Source of the DNA: Geodermatophilus sp. TF02-6
GTDB taxonomy: Bacteria > Actinomycetota > Actinomycetes > Mycobacteriales > Geodermatophilaceae
Direction: 5' to 3'
NCBI RefSeq assembly: GCF_003319115.1
Contig: NZ_QOHF01000001.1
Coordinates: forward strand, 248,001-312,000
Length of the DNA: 64,000 nt
The translations under genes were made by a program, and so were the position numbers. Below the pieces are notes generated by a model that was not told the origin of the DNA, made no database searches, and was given only the letters and a program-made list of their open reading frames with translations. Numbering within the stretch: position 1 is the first letter of the stretch; each line of letters starts with the position of its first letter. Below, one piece after another: positions 55,439 to 64,000 of this stretch.

Positions 55439-56884
55439 GTGAGCGAGAAGCTCGAGCTGCGCAACTTCGTCGGCGGGGAGCACGTCGACGCCACCGACGG
55501 CCGCCGGATGGACCTGGTCGACCCGGCCACCGGCGAGGTGTTCGCCTCGGCGCCGGTGTCCGGGGCCGAGGACGTCGACCGGGCCTACAGCGCCGCGGCG
55601 GACGCCTTCGAGGGCTGGCGGGACGCGACCCCGTCGGAGCGCTCCCTGGCCCTGTTCCGCATCGCCGACGCGATCGAGGCGCACGCCGAGGAGCTGGTGG
55701 CGCTGGAGAGCCGCAACACCGGCAAGCCGATCGGGCTGACCGCGAGCGAGGAGATCCCGCCGATGGTCGACCAGATCCGCTTCTTCGCCGGTGCGGCGCG
55801 CAACCTCGAGGGCAAGGCCGCGGCCGAGTACATGGCCGGCCACACGTCCTGGATCCGCCGGGAGCCGGTCGGGGTCGTCGGGCAGGTGACGCCGTGGAAC
55901 TACCCGATGATGATGGCGGTCTGGAAGTTCGCCCCGGCGGTCGCGGCGGGCAACGCCGTCGTCCTCAAGCCCAGCGACACCACACCGGCGACCACGCTGC
56001 GGATGGCCGAGCTGGCCGCCGAGTTCCTCCCGCCGGGCGTGCTCAACGTCGTCTGCGGTGACCGCGAGACCGGCCGGGCGCTGGTGGAGCACCGCATCCC
56101 GCAGATGGTCTCCATCACCGGGTCGGTGCGCGCCGGGATGCAGGTCGCCGAGGCCGCCGCCCGCGACGTCAAGCGCGTGCACCTGGAGCTCGGCGGCAAG
56201 GCGCCGGTCGTCGTCTTCGACGACGCCGACCTCGAGGCCGCCGCCGAGGCGATCGCGGTGGCCGGCTACTTCAACGCCGGCCAGGACTGCACCGCGGCCA
56301 CCCGGGTGCTGGCCGGGCCGGGCATCCACGACGACTTCGTCGCCGCCCTCACCGAGCAGGCGAGGAACACCGCCACCACGTACGAGAAGGGGGCCGGTGA
56401 CGAGGACGCCCTCGTGCCGCCGGTCAACAACGCCAACCAGCTGGCCCACGTCACCGGCTTCCTCGACCGCGCCCCCGACCACGCCGACGTCACCGCCGGC
56501 GGACACCGGCTGGGCGACCGGGGCTTCTTCGTCGAGCCGACGGTCGTCGCCGGGCTCCGGCAGGACGACGAGATGGTGCAGAAGGAGATCTTCGGCCCCG
56601 TCATCACCGTGCAGCGGTTCAGCGACGAGCAGCAGGCCCTGGCCTGGGCCAACGGAGTCCAGTACGGCCTGGCCTCCAGCGTCTGGACCAAGGACTTCGG
56701 CCGGGCCATGCGGATGAGCAGGAAGATGGACTTCGGCTGCGTGTGGATCAACACCCACATCCCGCTGGTCGCCGAGATGCCGCACGGCGGGTTCAAGCAC
56801 TCCGGCTACGGCAAGGACCTGTCGCTGTACGGGTTCGAGGACTACACCCGCGTCAAGCACGTGATGGCGAACATCGAGAGCTGA
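55439..56884 (+). CDS. Aldehyde dehydrogenase (gamma-aminobutyraldehyde/betaine-aldehyde type)
   Basis: 481 residues with the ALDH set: VTPWNYPMMMAVWKFAPAVA for NAD, catalytic Glu in LELGGKAP and Cys284 in AGQDCTAATR, and the terminal GGFKHSGYGKDLSLYGFEDY. The motif NAGQDC with an extended GFKHSGYGKDLS end is the pattern of aminobutyraldehyde dehydrogenases. Aminobutyraldehyde from putrescine would give GABA for GabT. GTG start; 40 bases after the small unknown gene, so it is probably the last member of the oxidase operon. A 17-bp inverted repeat follows at 56971. Confidence 0.88.
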   Translation: MSEKLELRNFVGGEHVDATDGRRMDLVDPATGEVFASAPVSGAEDVDRAYSAAADAFEGWRDATPSERSLALFRIADAIEAHAEELVALESRNTGKPIGLTASEEIPPMVDQIRFFAGAARNLEGKAAAEYMAGHTSWIRREPVGVVGQVTPWNYPMMMAVWKFAPAVAAGNAVVLKPSDTTPATTLRMAELAAEFLPPGVLNVVCGDRETGRALVEHRIPQMVSITGSVRAGMQVAEAAARDVKRVHLELGGKAPVVVFDDADLEAAAEAIAVAGYFNAGQDCTAATRVLAGPGIHDDFVAALTEQARNTATTYEKGAGDEDALVPPVNNANQLAHVTGFLDRAPDHADVTAGGHRLGDRGFFVEPTVVAGLRQDDEMVQKEIFGPVITVQRFSDEQQALAWANGVQYGLASSVWTKDFGRAMRMSRKMDFGCVWINTHIPLVAEMPHGGFKHSGYGKDLSLYGFEDYTRVKHVMANIES

Positions 56885-56970
56885 GCCGCGCCGCGGCGCA
56901 CGCGCGGCCCGGTGGGGCTCCACCGGGCCGGGCGTGGGTCCGGGCCGTCCCGGGACCGGCCTCCCGAGTC

Positions 56971-57036
56971 GATCACGGGGTTGTTGCCGGCGACACGCGT
57001 CGGCACGCCGAGGGGATCCGCAACAACCCCGTGATC
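56971..57036. terminator. 17-bp perfect inverted repeat between convergent ALDH genes
   Basis: GATCACGGGGTTGTTGC (56971-56987) and its exact complement (57020-57036) flank a 32-base loop. It lies in the 170-base gap between two convergent genes, where it could stop transcription from both sides. A smaller hairpin (GCCCGGTGGGGCTCCACCGGGC) lies at about 56907-56928. Confidence 0.6.
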
Positions 57037-57054
57037 GCCGGGGGGGGGTGTGCG

Positions 57055-58491
<1,437 letters not shown>

Positions 58492-58844
58492 GTGTCCTCC
58501 TCGGGACGTGCGCAGGGCTTCGCGCCGAATCTGCGGGACGCCCCCCACCCCGGACCAGAGCCGCTCTGTCCACCCGGACCCCCCACGGACGCCGGCCTGG
58601 CACGGTCAGGGCACGGTGACCACGGTCGTGCCCCAGCTGATCGCCTCCGCCGGAGCAGCCGCCGCGGCCAGCCGCCGGTCCCCCACCGCCGCACCCGGGC
58701 GCCGGAGGCCTCCAGTGGTCCGCCGGGAAGTCTCCCGACGTGACGGACACCTGCGGCCGGAACGTCCGGAGGCATCCTGTACGTCATGGCCGGTGGAGCC
58801 CCGATCGCGGCAGTCGGATCCGGGCCGCCCGGGCGAGGTCGCCG
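58492..58844. other. Intergenic region without visible gene
   Basis: Holds the promoter of the ALDH gene on the left and the 3' flank of the CocE-like gene on the right. Translations in all frames are Pro/Arg-rich filler. I see no strong hairpin, repeat or RNA gene. A short GC-rich dyad with TCCGGAGG lies near 58768-58776. Confidence 0.4.
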
Positions 58845-60575
58845 CTACTCCACCGCTGCCTTCCGCGTCGTGAACGGCAGCACGAGCCGGGAGCGGTGGC
58901 GGGCGTCGCGGTAGATCTTGTGGGTGACGGGCCGGCCCACCGGCAGGTGGAAGGCGTCCGGCGGCAGCAGCGCGTTGTGGGCGTCGGCCAGCGGCTCGTC
59001 GTTGGACAGCTCCGCCACCAGACGGTGACCCGGCCGGAACGTGGCCGCGAACGGGTAGAGGCGCAGCACGTACTCCTCGATCTCCCCCGGCTCCACCGGC
59101 ACGGCGCGGGTGTGCGGGTGGTACGGGTTGCCCTCGGTCGTCCGCTCGTCCAGCTCGCGGTGCGACGCCTTCAGGAAGCCGGTGGTGACCAGCTGGCGGC
59201 TCCCGTCCGGGGCGGCGTCCCACAGCCGCAGGATGAAGTTGGTGTCCGGCTGGTCGATCTCGGCGAACAGGTGCGCGGCACCGGTGCCGATCAGCTCGGT
59301 GTCCTCCTCGAACGGCGCGGTGCTCCAGCTGAGGATCTCCACCCGGTCGGTCACCGTCAGCGGCGCCTGGTAGAAGCCGTCCGGCGCGGCGTGCTCGGGG
59401 CCCATCGGCTCGGGTTCCGGGGAGAGCTTGGCGCGCGGGCGCAGGTAGAGCGACCGGTGCTCGACGTCCTTCGGCGGCCACTGCTCGGCGGTGACCACCT
59501 CGCGCGAGCCCTCCACGAAGACGCTCACGGCGGGTTCGTCCATGATCCCGTTGTCGACGCCCTTGAGCCAGTACTCGTACCAGCGGAACATCTCGTCGTG
59601 CTCCTCGACCCAGGGGCGCGACTGCATCGGCGGGTAGGAGCCGATGACCAGCTTCTTGGGGCCTGTGAGCACGTCGAACAGCTCGATGTGGCCGTCCACG
59701 GTCCATCCGCGGCCCTGGTCGATCTGGAGATAGACCGGGATCTCGATGTTCTCGGCCAGGTTGACCGGATTGCGCTCCTCGTACCAGTCGCCGTCGAGCT
59801 CGTTCAGGACGATGTCGAACCAGGCCTCGTGGTGCTTCGGGTAGTGGAGCACGTGGACGAGGTTCGGCCAGGCGGCGACGTCCGGGTCCTGCAGGCGCTC
59901 GGCGACGCGCTTCTCGACCTCCTCCGGTGAGTACGTCTCGAGCATGCGCGACGTGATCCGGTCGGTATAGGCCCACCCGCTGTCGCCACCGCGTCCCTCG
60001 CGGGCGGCGCGCGGCATGAACCACATAACGCCGCCGTGGTAGGTGGTCTCGTAGAAGTCGAAGTGGCCGCCGCTGACGAAGATCGCCTTCAGGTGCGGCG
60101 GGCGCTCGGCCGCGGCCAGCACCTGCATGGACCCGTAGTACGAGATGCCGATCATGCCGACGTTGCCGTCGCACCACGGCTGCTCGGCGACCCACTCGAT
60201 GACGTCGTAGGCGTCCTGGCCGAGGGGCACGCCGCCGGCGTTGTAGTTGCCGATGTGCTCGCCCTCCGACGCCCCGGAGCCGCGCAGGTCGCCGATGACG
60301 TGGACGTAGCCCTCGGCGACCACGCGGGCGATGTCGCCGGCCTCGATGCAGCCGTCCCACATCGGGCTGGGACGTCGCTGGGGCGGGATGGTGAGGGCGA
60401 GCGCCTGCAGCTCCTTGCCGTACGGGCTGAGCGCGACGAGGGCCGGGCGCGGGGTGTCCTCGACGCCGGAGTAGGCGTCGGCGGCCAGGGTGACGCCGTC
60501 GCGCATGGGGATCCGTAGGTCCTTCTGGACGCCGATCGTCTGCCCACCGGCGTCCAGCCGTCGGGTGTCAGCCAT
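58845..60575 (-). CDS. CocE/NonD-family serine hydrolase
   Basis: 576 residues: N-terminal alpha/beta hydrolase (about 15-320; IPMRDGVTLAADAY, VIGDLRGSGASEGEH, nucleophile GISYYGSMQ, WVEEHDEMFRWYEYWLKGVD) followed by a C-terminal jelly-roll (340-576; LYLRPRAKLSPEPEP, TDRVEILSWSTAPF, PFAATFRPGHRLVAELSND). Same architecture as cocaine esterase and X-Pro dipeptidyl peptidases. No signal peptide. It overlaps the end of the metallo-hydrolase gene by 8 bases and is the last gene of the operon, suggesting ester or amide cleavage of the operon's substrate. Confidence 0.85.
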   Translation of the reverse strand: MADTRRLDAGGQTIGVQKDLRIPMRDGVTLAADAYSGVEDTPRPALVALSPYGKELQALALTIPPQRRPSPMWDGCIEAGDIARVVAEGYVHVIGDLRGSGASEGEHIGNYNAGGVPLGQDAYDVIEWVAEQPWCDGNVGMIGISYYGSMQVLAAAERPPHLKAIFVSGGHFDFYETTYHGGVMWFMPRAAREGRGGDSGWAYTDRITSRMLETYSPEEVEKRVAERLQDPDVAAWPNLVHVLHYPKHHEAWFDIVLNELDGDWYEERNPVNLAENIEIPVYLQIDQGRGWTVDGHIELFDVLTGPKKLVIGSYPPMQSRPWVEEHDEMFRWYEYWLKGVDNGIMDEPAVSVFVEGSREVVTAEQWPPKDVEHRSLYLRPRAKLSPEPEPMGPEHAAPDGFYQAPLTVTDRVEILSWSTAPFEEDTELIGTGAAHLFAEIDQPDTNFILRLWDAAPDGSRQLVTTGFLKASHRELDERTTEGNPYHPHTRAVPVEPGEIEEYVLRLYPFAATFRPGHRLVAELSNDEPLADAHNALLPPDAFHLPVGRPVTHKIYRDARHRSRLVLPFTTRKAAVE

Positions 60576-61524
60576 GGCCGCGCAACTCCTCGGTCTCGAA
60601 CTGCACGCGGTAGCCGTGCAGCGTGGTGAAGAAGGGGGACGGTTCGAGCCTGGGGTCCTTGTCGTAGCCGAGTTCCTCGGCGACGCGGGCGAACGGGGAG
60701 TGGGCCGAGCCGGTCTCCTGCAGCCCGTCCCGCAGGTACCGGGAGGCGGCGTCGGCGACGCGGGCCTCGACGTCCAGGCTCTCCTGGAGCGCCCGCTGCG
60801 CCTGCTCGCGGTCGAGCTCGACGCCGTAGGGCACCCCGCCGGCCGTGCGGTACGGGTGCCCGAGGTACAGGTGCTGCGGACGGACGGCGTCGCGCAGGTG
60901 CTCGAGGCTGGCGCGGTACGAGCGCGGGTCCTCGTACCCCGGGAACCCGTTGGCGGCCCCGTGCACCTGTACGGCGTCGCCGACGAACACGTCGTCCTGG
61001 CCGTCGACGACGTATGCGACAGACCCGGCCGTGTGGCCCGGGAGAGCGTGCACCGAGACGGTGACGTCCCCGCCCAGGGACAGCGTCTCGCCGCCGCGGA
61101 CGAGCACGGACGGCTCCATCTCCCCGGAGATGGCGTCGGCCGCCATCGCCGTCTGCCTCTCCACGCCCTCGGGGTCGGACAGGTACTGCGAGCGCACGTC
61201 CACGTACTGCTGGACGTGGGTGCGGCGCGAGCGCAGCAGGTGCGCGTCGGCTTCGGAGATCACGACCTCCGCGCGCCGGCCGGTGAGCTCCCACAGGGCG
61301 TGCGCGCCGCCGACGTGGTCGACGTGGCCGTGGGTCAGCAGGATCCAGCGGACGTCGGCGATGCTGCGCCCCAGGGCCTCGAGCGCGGGAGCCATGCCGT
61401 CGGCGGGAGACGAGGCGATCCCGGTGTCGACGATGGCCGGCTCGGGCGCGTCGAGGAAGAAGCTGTAGAGCCCGAACCGGCCCCAGGGCGAGACCAGGGG
61501 GTGGATCGTCACCATCGCTCTCAC
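60568..61524 (-). CDS. Metallo-beta-lactamase-fold hydrolase
   Basis: 318 residues. The metal motif THGHVDHVGG at about 64-73, the third His in LPGHTAGSVAY, the bridging Asp in FVGDAVQ and a last His in YLGHPYR are all there, so two metal ions are likely. The long C-terminal helical part (AQRALQESLDVEARVADAAS) is typical of the lactonase/RNase-Z-like group. GTG at 61524 overlaps the upstream stop (GTGA); an ATG three codons on (MVTIHP) is an alternative. Could open a lactone or cleave a thioester in the pathway. Confidence 0.83.
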   Translation of the reverse strand: MRAMVTIHPLVSPWGRFGLYSFFLDAPEPAIVDTGIASSPADGMAPALEALGRSIADVRWILLTHGHVDHVGGAHALWELTGRRAEVVISEADAHLLRSRRTHVQQYVDVRSQYLSDPEGVERQTAMAADAISGEMEPSVLVRGGETLSLGGDVTVSVHALPGHTAGSVAYVVDGQDDVFVGDAVQVHGAANGFPGYEDPRSYRASLEHLRDAVRPQHLYLGHPYRTAGGVPYGVELDREQAQRALQESLDVEARVADAASRYLRDGLQETGSAHSPFARVAEELGYDKDPRLEPSPFFTTLHGYRVQFETEELRGHG

Positions 61525-62441
61525 CGCCCCAGGAACTCGGCCGTCTCCCGGAACACCCGGGCGTACTCCGGGATCCAGGAGAAGTTCACGACGAACCCGT
61601 GGTTGGCGCCGGCGTACCGGGTGACCCTCGCGTCCACCCCGGCGTCCGCCAGCCGCTGTCCGTAGCGCTCGCCCTCGTCACGCAGCGGGTCGTGCTCGGC
61701 CGTGACGATCAGAGCCGGTGGCAACCCGGTGAGGTCCGCGCGCTTGATCGGCGAGACCAGGGGGTCGTCCGGGTCCGCGCCGCTGTCGACGTAGAAGGCG
61801 TTGAACGGCTTCAGGCCGGCCGTCTCCAGGCCGTACCCCTCGGCGTTCTCCCGCAGCGAGGGGTAGCGGTCGACGTCGAAGTCCAGGTCCAGGGACGGGT
61901 AGAACAGCACCTGGTGGGTGATGCGGTCGAACCCGTCGTCGGAGGCCATCGCGGCGACGGCGGCGACGAAGCCGCCGCCGGAGCTGTCGCCGGCGATCGC
62001 GAGGGTCCGGCCGTCCCAGTGCAGGCGCTCGCCGTTCTCGACGGCCCCGCGGACGACCGCGTAGCAGTCCTGCAGACCGGCCGGGAACGCGGCCTCGGGC
62101 GCCCGGCGGTAGCCGACGGAGACGACCTTGCACCCGGTCTCCTTGGCCAGGGACCGCGCGACGGAGTCGTGCGTCTCCAGGCTGCCGAGGAAGAAGGCGC
62201 CGCCGTGGAAGTACACCAGCAGTCCGTAGGAGTCGGCCTCGACCGGCGTGTAGATCCGCACCGGCACGTCGCCCGTCGGCGTGTGCGCGGTCGCGTCCTC
62301 CACCGAGTGCAGCGGCAGCCGCTCCTCGACCGGCGGGACCTGCGCCTCCTCTGCGGCGCGCAGAGCTCCCGGGTCGAGCGGCCCCGGGGGGAGCTCGGGC
62401 AGGTTGCCGAGGACCTCGGCGATCTCGGGGTGCAGGGTCAC
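61521..62441 (-). CDS. Alpha/beta hydrolase (hormone-sensitive lipase family)
   Basis: 306 residues: oxyanion FHGGAFFLGS, nucleophile GDSSGGGF, acid EHDPLRDEG and His in YAGANHGFV. The cap region (1-75) is typical of type IV esterases. GTG start at 62441 overlaps the monooxygenase stop (GTGA), and its own stop overlaps the next start. With a flavin monooxygenase immediately before, an attractive but unproven scheme is oxidation followed by ester hydrolysis. Confidence 0.87.
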   Translation of the reverse strand: MTLHPEIAEVLGNLPELPPGPLDPGALRAAEEAQVPPVEERLPLHSVEDATAHTPTGDVPVRIYTPVEADSYGLLVYFHGGAFFLGSLETHDSVARSLAKETGCKVVSVGYRRAPEAAFPAGLQDCYAVVRGAVENGERLHWDGRTLAIAGDSSGGGFVAAVAAMASDDGFDRITHQVLFYPSLDLDFDVDRYPSLRENAEGYGLETAGLKPFNAFYVDSGADPDDPLVSPIKRADLTGLPPALIVTAEHDPLRDEGERYGQRLADAGVDARVTRYAGANHGFVVNFSWIPEYARVFRETAEFLGR

Positions 62442-63607
62442 GGGGCCACCGCATCCGCACCCGTCGAGGCGGGCTGCTCGGTGGCGGGCTTCTGTCCGGC
62501 GGGCTTCTGTCCGGCGGGCTTCTGTCCGGGGAAGACGTCGTCGAGCTCGTCCTCGCTCCACCCCTGGCGCGAGATGCGCTGCAGCTCGTCGGTGACGGGC
62601 TTGCGGGCCGCCTGGTACGAGGCCAGCGCCTCCGGGACGGAGTCCGCCTCCAGCAGGGCGTCGACGAGGGCGCCGGCGTCCATGATCGCCGAGTTCGCGC
62701 CCTGGCCCTGGTGGTGCAGCATCGCGTGGGCTGCGTCGCCCATGAGGACGACGGAGTCCGAGTGCCACGAGTCGACCGGGTCGATGTCGTAGACGGCCTT
62801 GATGTTGACGGCGTCCATGTCGAGGCCGCGCGCGATGGCCACGATCCGCTCGTCGAAGCCCTCCACCGTCGCCACGAGGTCGTCCTTCGTGACCGTCGGC
62901 GTCCAGCTGCCGTCCGGGTTCAGGGCGGTGATGTCGAACGACAACTGGTTGCGATGGCGCAGCGGCAGCAGGTAGACCTTCGTGCCTCTGCCGACGTACA
63001 TCCGGAGGTTGTCGTCGACGACCGTCCCGTGGGCGTCGTCGGTGGGGATCACCGTGCGGTAGGCGTGCTCACCGGAGAACACCGGTCCCTGGTCGCCGAA
63101 CAGCTGTCGGCGCACCGCCGACTTGATGCCGTCGGCACCGATGACCAGGTCGGCCTCGACGGTCGTGCCGTTGGCGCAGGTGATGACGGCGCGGTCGCCC
63201 CGGTCCTCGACGGTCCCCAGCCTGTGGCCGAGGCGCACCATGCCCTCGGGGAGCACGCCCAGGAGGGCGTCGATGAAGTCGCCGCGGTGGATCATGTGGG
63301 TGTGGGTCTTGACCTCGTAGTCCTCCATGCCCGGCCACGAGTCCTTCATGATCGGCTCACCTGTCGCCGTGAGGATCTCGAAGTAGTCGCTCGGCGAGCT
63401 CACCGCAGCGATCGCGTCGAAGACGCCCCACTGGCGGAACCGGTCCATGGTGGAGGGGCGCAGACCGATGCCGGCGCCCACCTCGCGCATCTGGGTCGCC
63501 TGCTCGTAGACGGCGACGTCGGCGCCGTGCACGCTCAGGCCCTTGGCCACCGCGGCGCCGCCGTACCCGGCACCGACGACGGCGATCTTCAGGTTCGTGA
63601 TGTCCAT
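62438..63607 (-). CDS. FAD-dependent monooxygenase (salicylate hydroxylase-like)
   Basis: 389 residues. GxGxxG in VVGAGYGGAAVAKGL, the DG motif in IGADGIKSAVRRQLFG and the GD motif in LMGDAAHAMLHHQGQGANSA mark a class A flavoprotein hydroxylase. Family reaction: NAD(P)H-dependent hydroxylation of an aromatic or related ring. The C-terminus is extended by three GQKPA units from a 15-bp tandem repeat, then a disordered tail. ATG at 63607; the esterase gene overlaps the stop. It is second in the operon, after the PTE-like gene. Confidence 0.86.
   Translation of the reverse strand: MDITNLKIAVVGAGYGGAAVAKGLSVHGADVAVYEQATQMREVGAGIGLRPSTMDRFRQWGVFDAIAAVSSPSDYFEILTATGEPIMKDSWPGMEDYEVKTHTHMIHRGDFIDALLGVLPEGMVRLGHRLGTVEDRGDRAVITCANGTTVEADLVIGADGIKSAVRRQLFGDQGPVFSGEHAYRTVIPTDDAHGTVVDDNLRMYVGRGTKVYLLPLRHRNQLSFDITALNPDGSWTPTVTKDDLVATVEGFDERIVAIARGLDMDAVNIKAVYDIDPVDSWHSDSVVLMGDAAHAMLHHQGQGANSAIMDAGALVDALLEADSVPEALASYQAARKPVTDELQRISRQGWSEDELDDVFPGQKPAGQKPAGQKPATEQPASTGADAVAP
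62483..62527. repeat. 15-bp tandem repeat, three copies, in the monooxygenase C-terminus
   Basis: GGCGGGCTTCTGTCC occurs at 62483-62497, 62498-62512 and 62513-62527. On the minus strand it encodes GQKPA three times, in the disordered tail after the catalytic domain. Copy number changes would keep the frame. Confidence 0.9.
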
Positions 63608-63618
63608 GGTCGTTCCTC

Positions 63619-64000
63619 TCAGGTCCGGATGGTCAGGAAGTCGGCGGGGTTGTCGACGAAGATCGTCGTGATCGTGGCCTCGTCCACCCCGGCCTCGCGC
63701 AGGTCGGGGATGAGGTCCTCGAAGACGTAGTTGACGGTGTGTCCCTTGACACCGGGCCAGCCGAGCGGGCTGCAGTTGGCGTCGGCCGAGGCGAGCACCT
63801 TGTCCAGGTGTCCCTGGCCGATGAAGCGGAGGAAGTGGTCCAGGCGCTCCTTGCGCGGGCGGGCCCAGAACGGCGGGTCCTCGAGCTCGGTCTCGTAGCC
63901 GAAGGTGTCGAAGCCGACGCGACCGCCCTGCTCGGCGATCCAGGTGTCGCGGGTCTTCTCGGCGTTCACGCCGTCGTCCGCGTGCCCGAACAGCACGCGG
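63619..64000 (-). CDS. Phosphotriesterase-family hydrolase, C-terminal part
   Basis: Only the last 127 codons or so lie in the window; the frame is open to the right edge. GHADDGVNAEKTRDTWIAEQ and GGRVGFDTFGYE match the region after the third metal His in phosphotriesterase-like lactonases. LASADANCSPLGWPGVKGH carries the catalytic metal-binding Asp region, and FVDNPADFLTI is the usual end. Members hydrolyse lactones or phosphotriesters. It is the first visible gene of the operon, 11 bases before the monooxygenase ATG. Confidence 0.75.
   Translation of the reverse strand, partial: RVLFGHADDGVNAEKTRDTWIAEQGGRVGFDTFGYETELEDPPFWARPRKERLDHFLRFIGQGHLDKVLASADANCSPLGWPGVKGHTVNYVFEDLIPDLREAGVDEATITTIFVDNPADFLTIRT

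Overview
The window is very GC-rich actinobacterial DNA with frequent GTG starts, tightly packed genes and ATGA/GTGA stop-start overlaps. Gene content (mycofactocin-type SDR, F420-type oxidoreductase, oleA-oleBC-oleD, PucR-gabT) fits a soil actinomycete; Geodermatophilaceae is my best guess, an inference that no marker gene here proves.

Layout. 1-2960: a gene tail, a CorA-type transporter, amrB and the 3' part of amrS. 2943-12001: a 9.06-kb integrated element bounded by an 18-bp direct repeat. It carries a tyrosine integrase, an XRE repressor, an excisionase, a train of small coupled genes, an HK97-type major capsid protein, a small-terminase-like protein and a reverse operon of five tiny genes. 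No portal, large terminase, protease or tail gene is visible, so it looks like a phiRv-type prophage remnant or a phage satellite. It sits inside the radical-SAM gene amrS, exactly on the codons of the iron-sulfur motif. The two amrS halves (11947-12291 and 2147-2960) rejoin in frame to 367 aa.

11947-24562 is chromosomal metabolism: STAS protein, L-2-hydroxyglutarate oxidase, SDRs, esterases, fructosamine kinase, a P450 with its VanB-type reductase and a divergent IclR regulator, and an amidohydrolase/acyl-CoA ligase pair. 24745-29313 is a long-chain olefin operon (oleA, fused oleBC, oleD) ending in a 26-bp tandem repeat. 29399-31980 is an isolated phage-type recombination pair (Cas4/RecB-like nuclease plus RecA-like ATPase).

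32344-58491 is a polyamine/amine/GABA/glutamate island: three APC permeases, agmatinase, copper amine oxidase, Lrp/AsnC regulator, a saccharopine-dehydrogenase-like protein, a short NAD-glutamate dehydrogenase, GabT with divergent PucR, a GntR regulator, a GlcF/GlcD-type oxidase pair and two aldehyde dehydrogenases. Amines would be imported, oxidised to aldehydes and acids, transaminated, and fed through glutamate to 2-oxoglutarate. Related palindromic motifs recur at several of these promoters and suggest shared Lrp and GntR control.

58845-64000 is a minus-strand operon of hydrolases and a flavin monooxygenase (PTE-like, FAD monooxygenase, esterase, metallo-beta-lactamase fold, CocE-like), probably degrading an unknown ester or lactone; it runs off the right edge.
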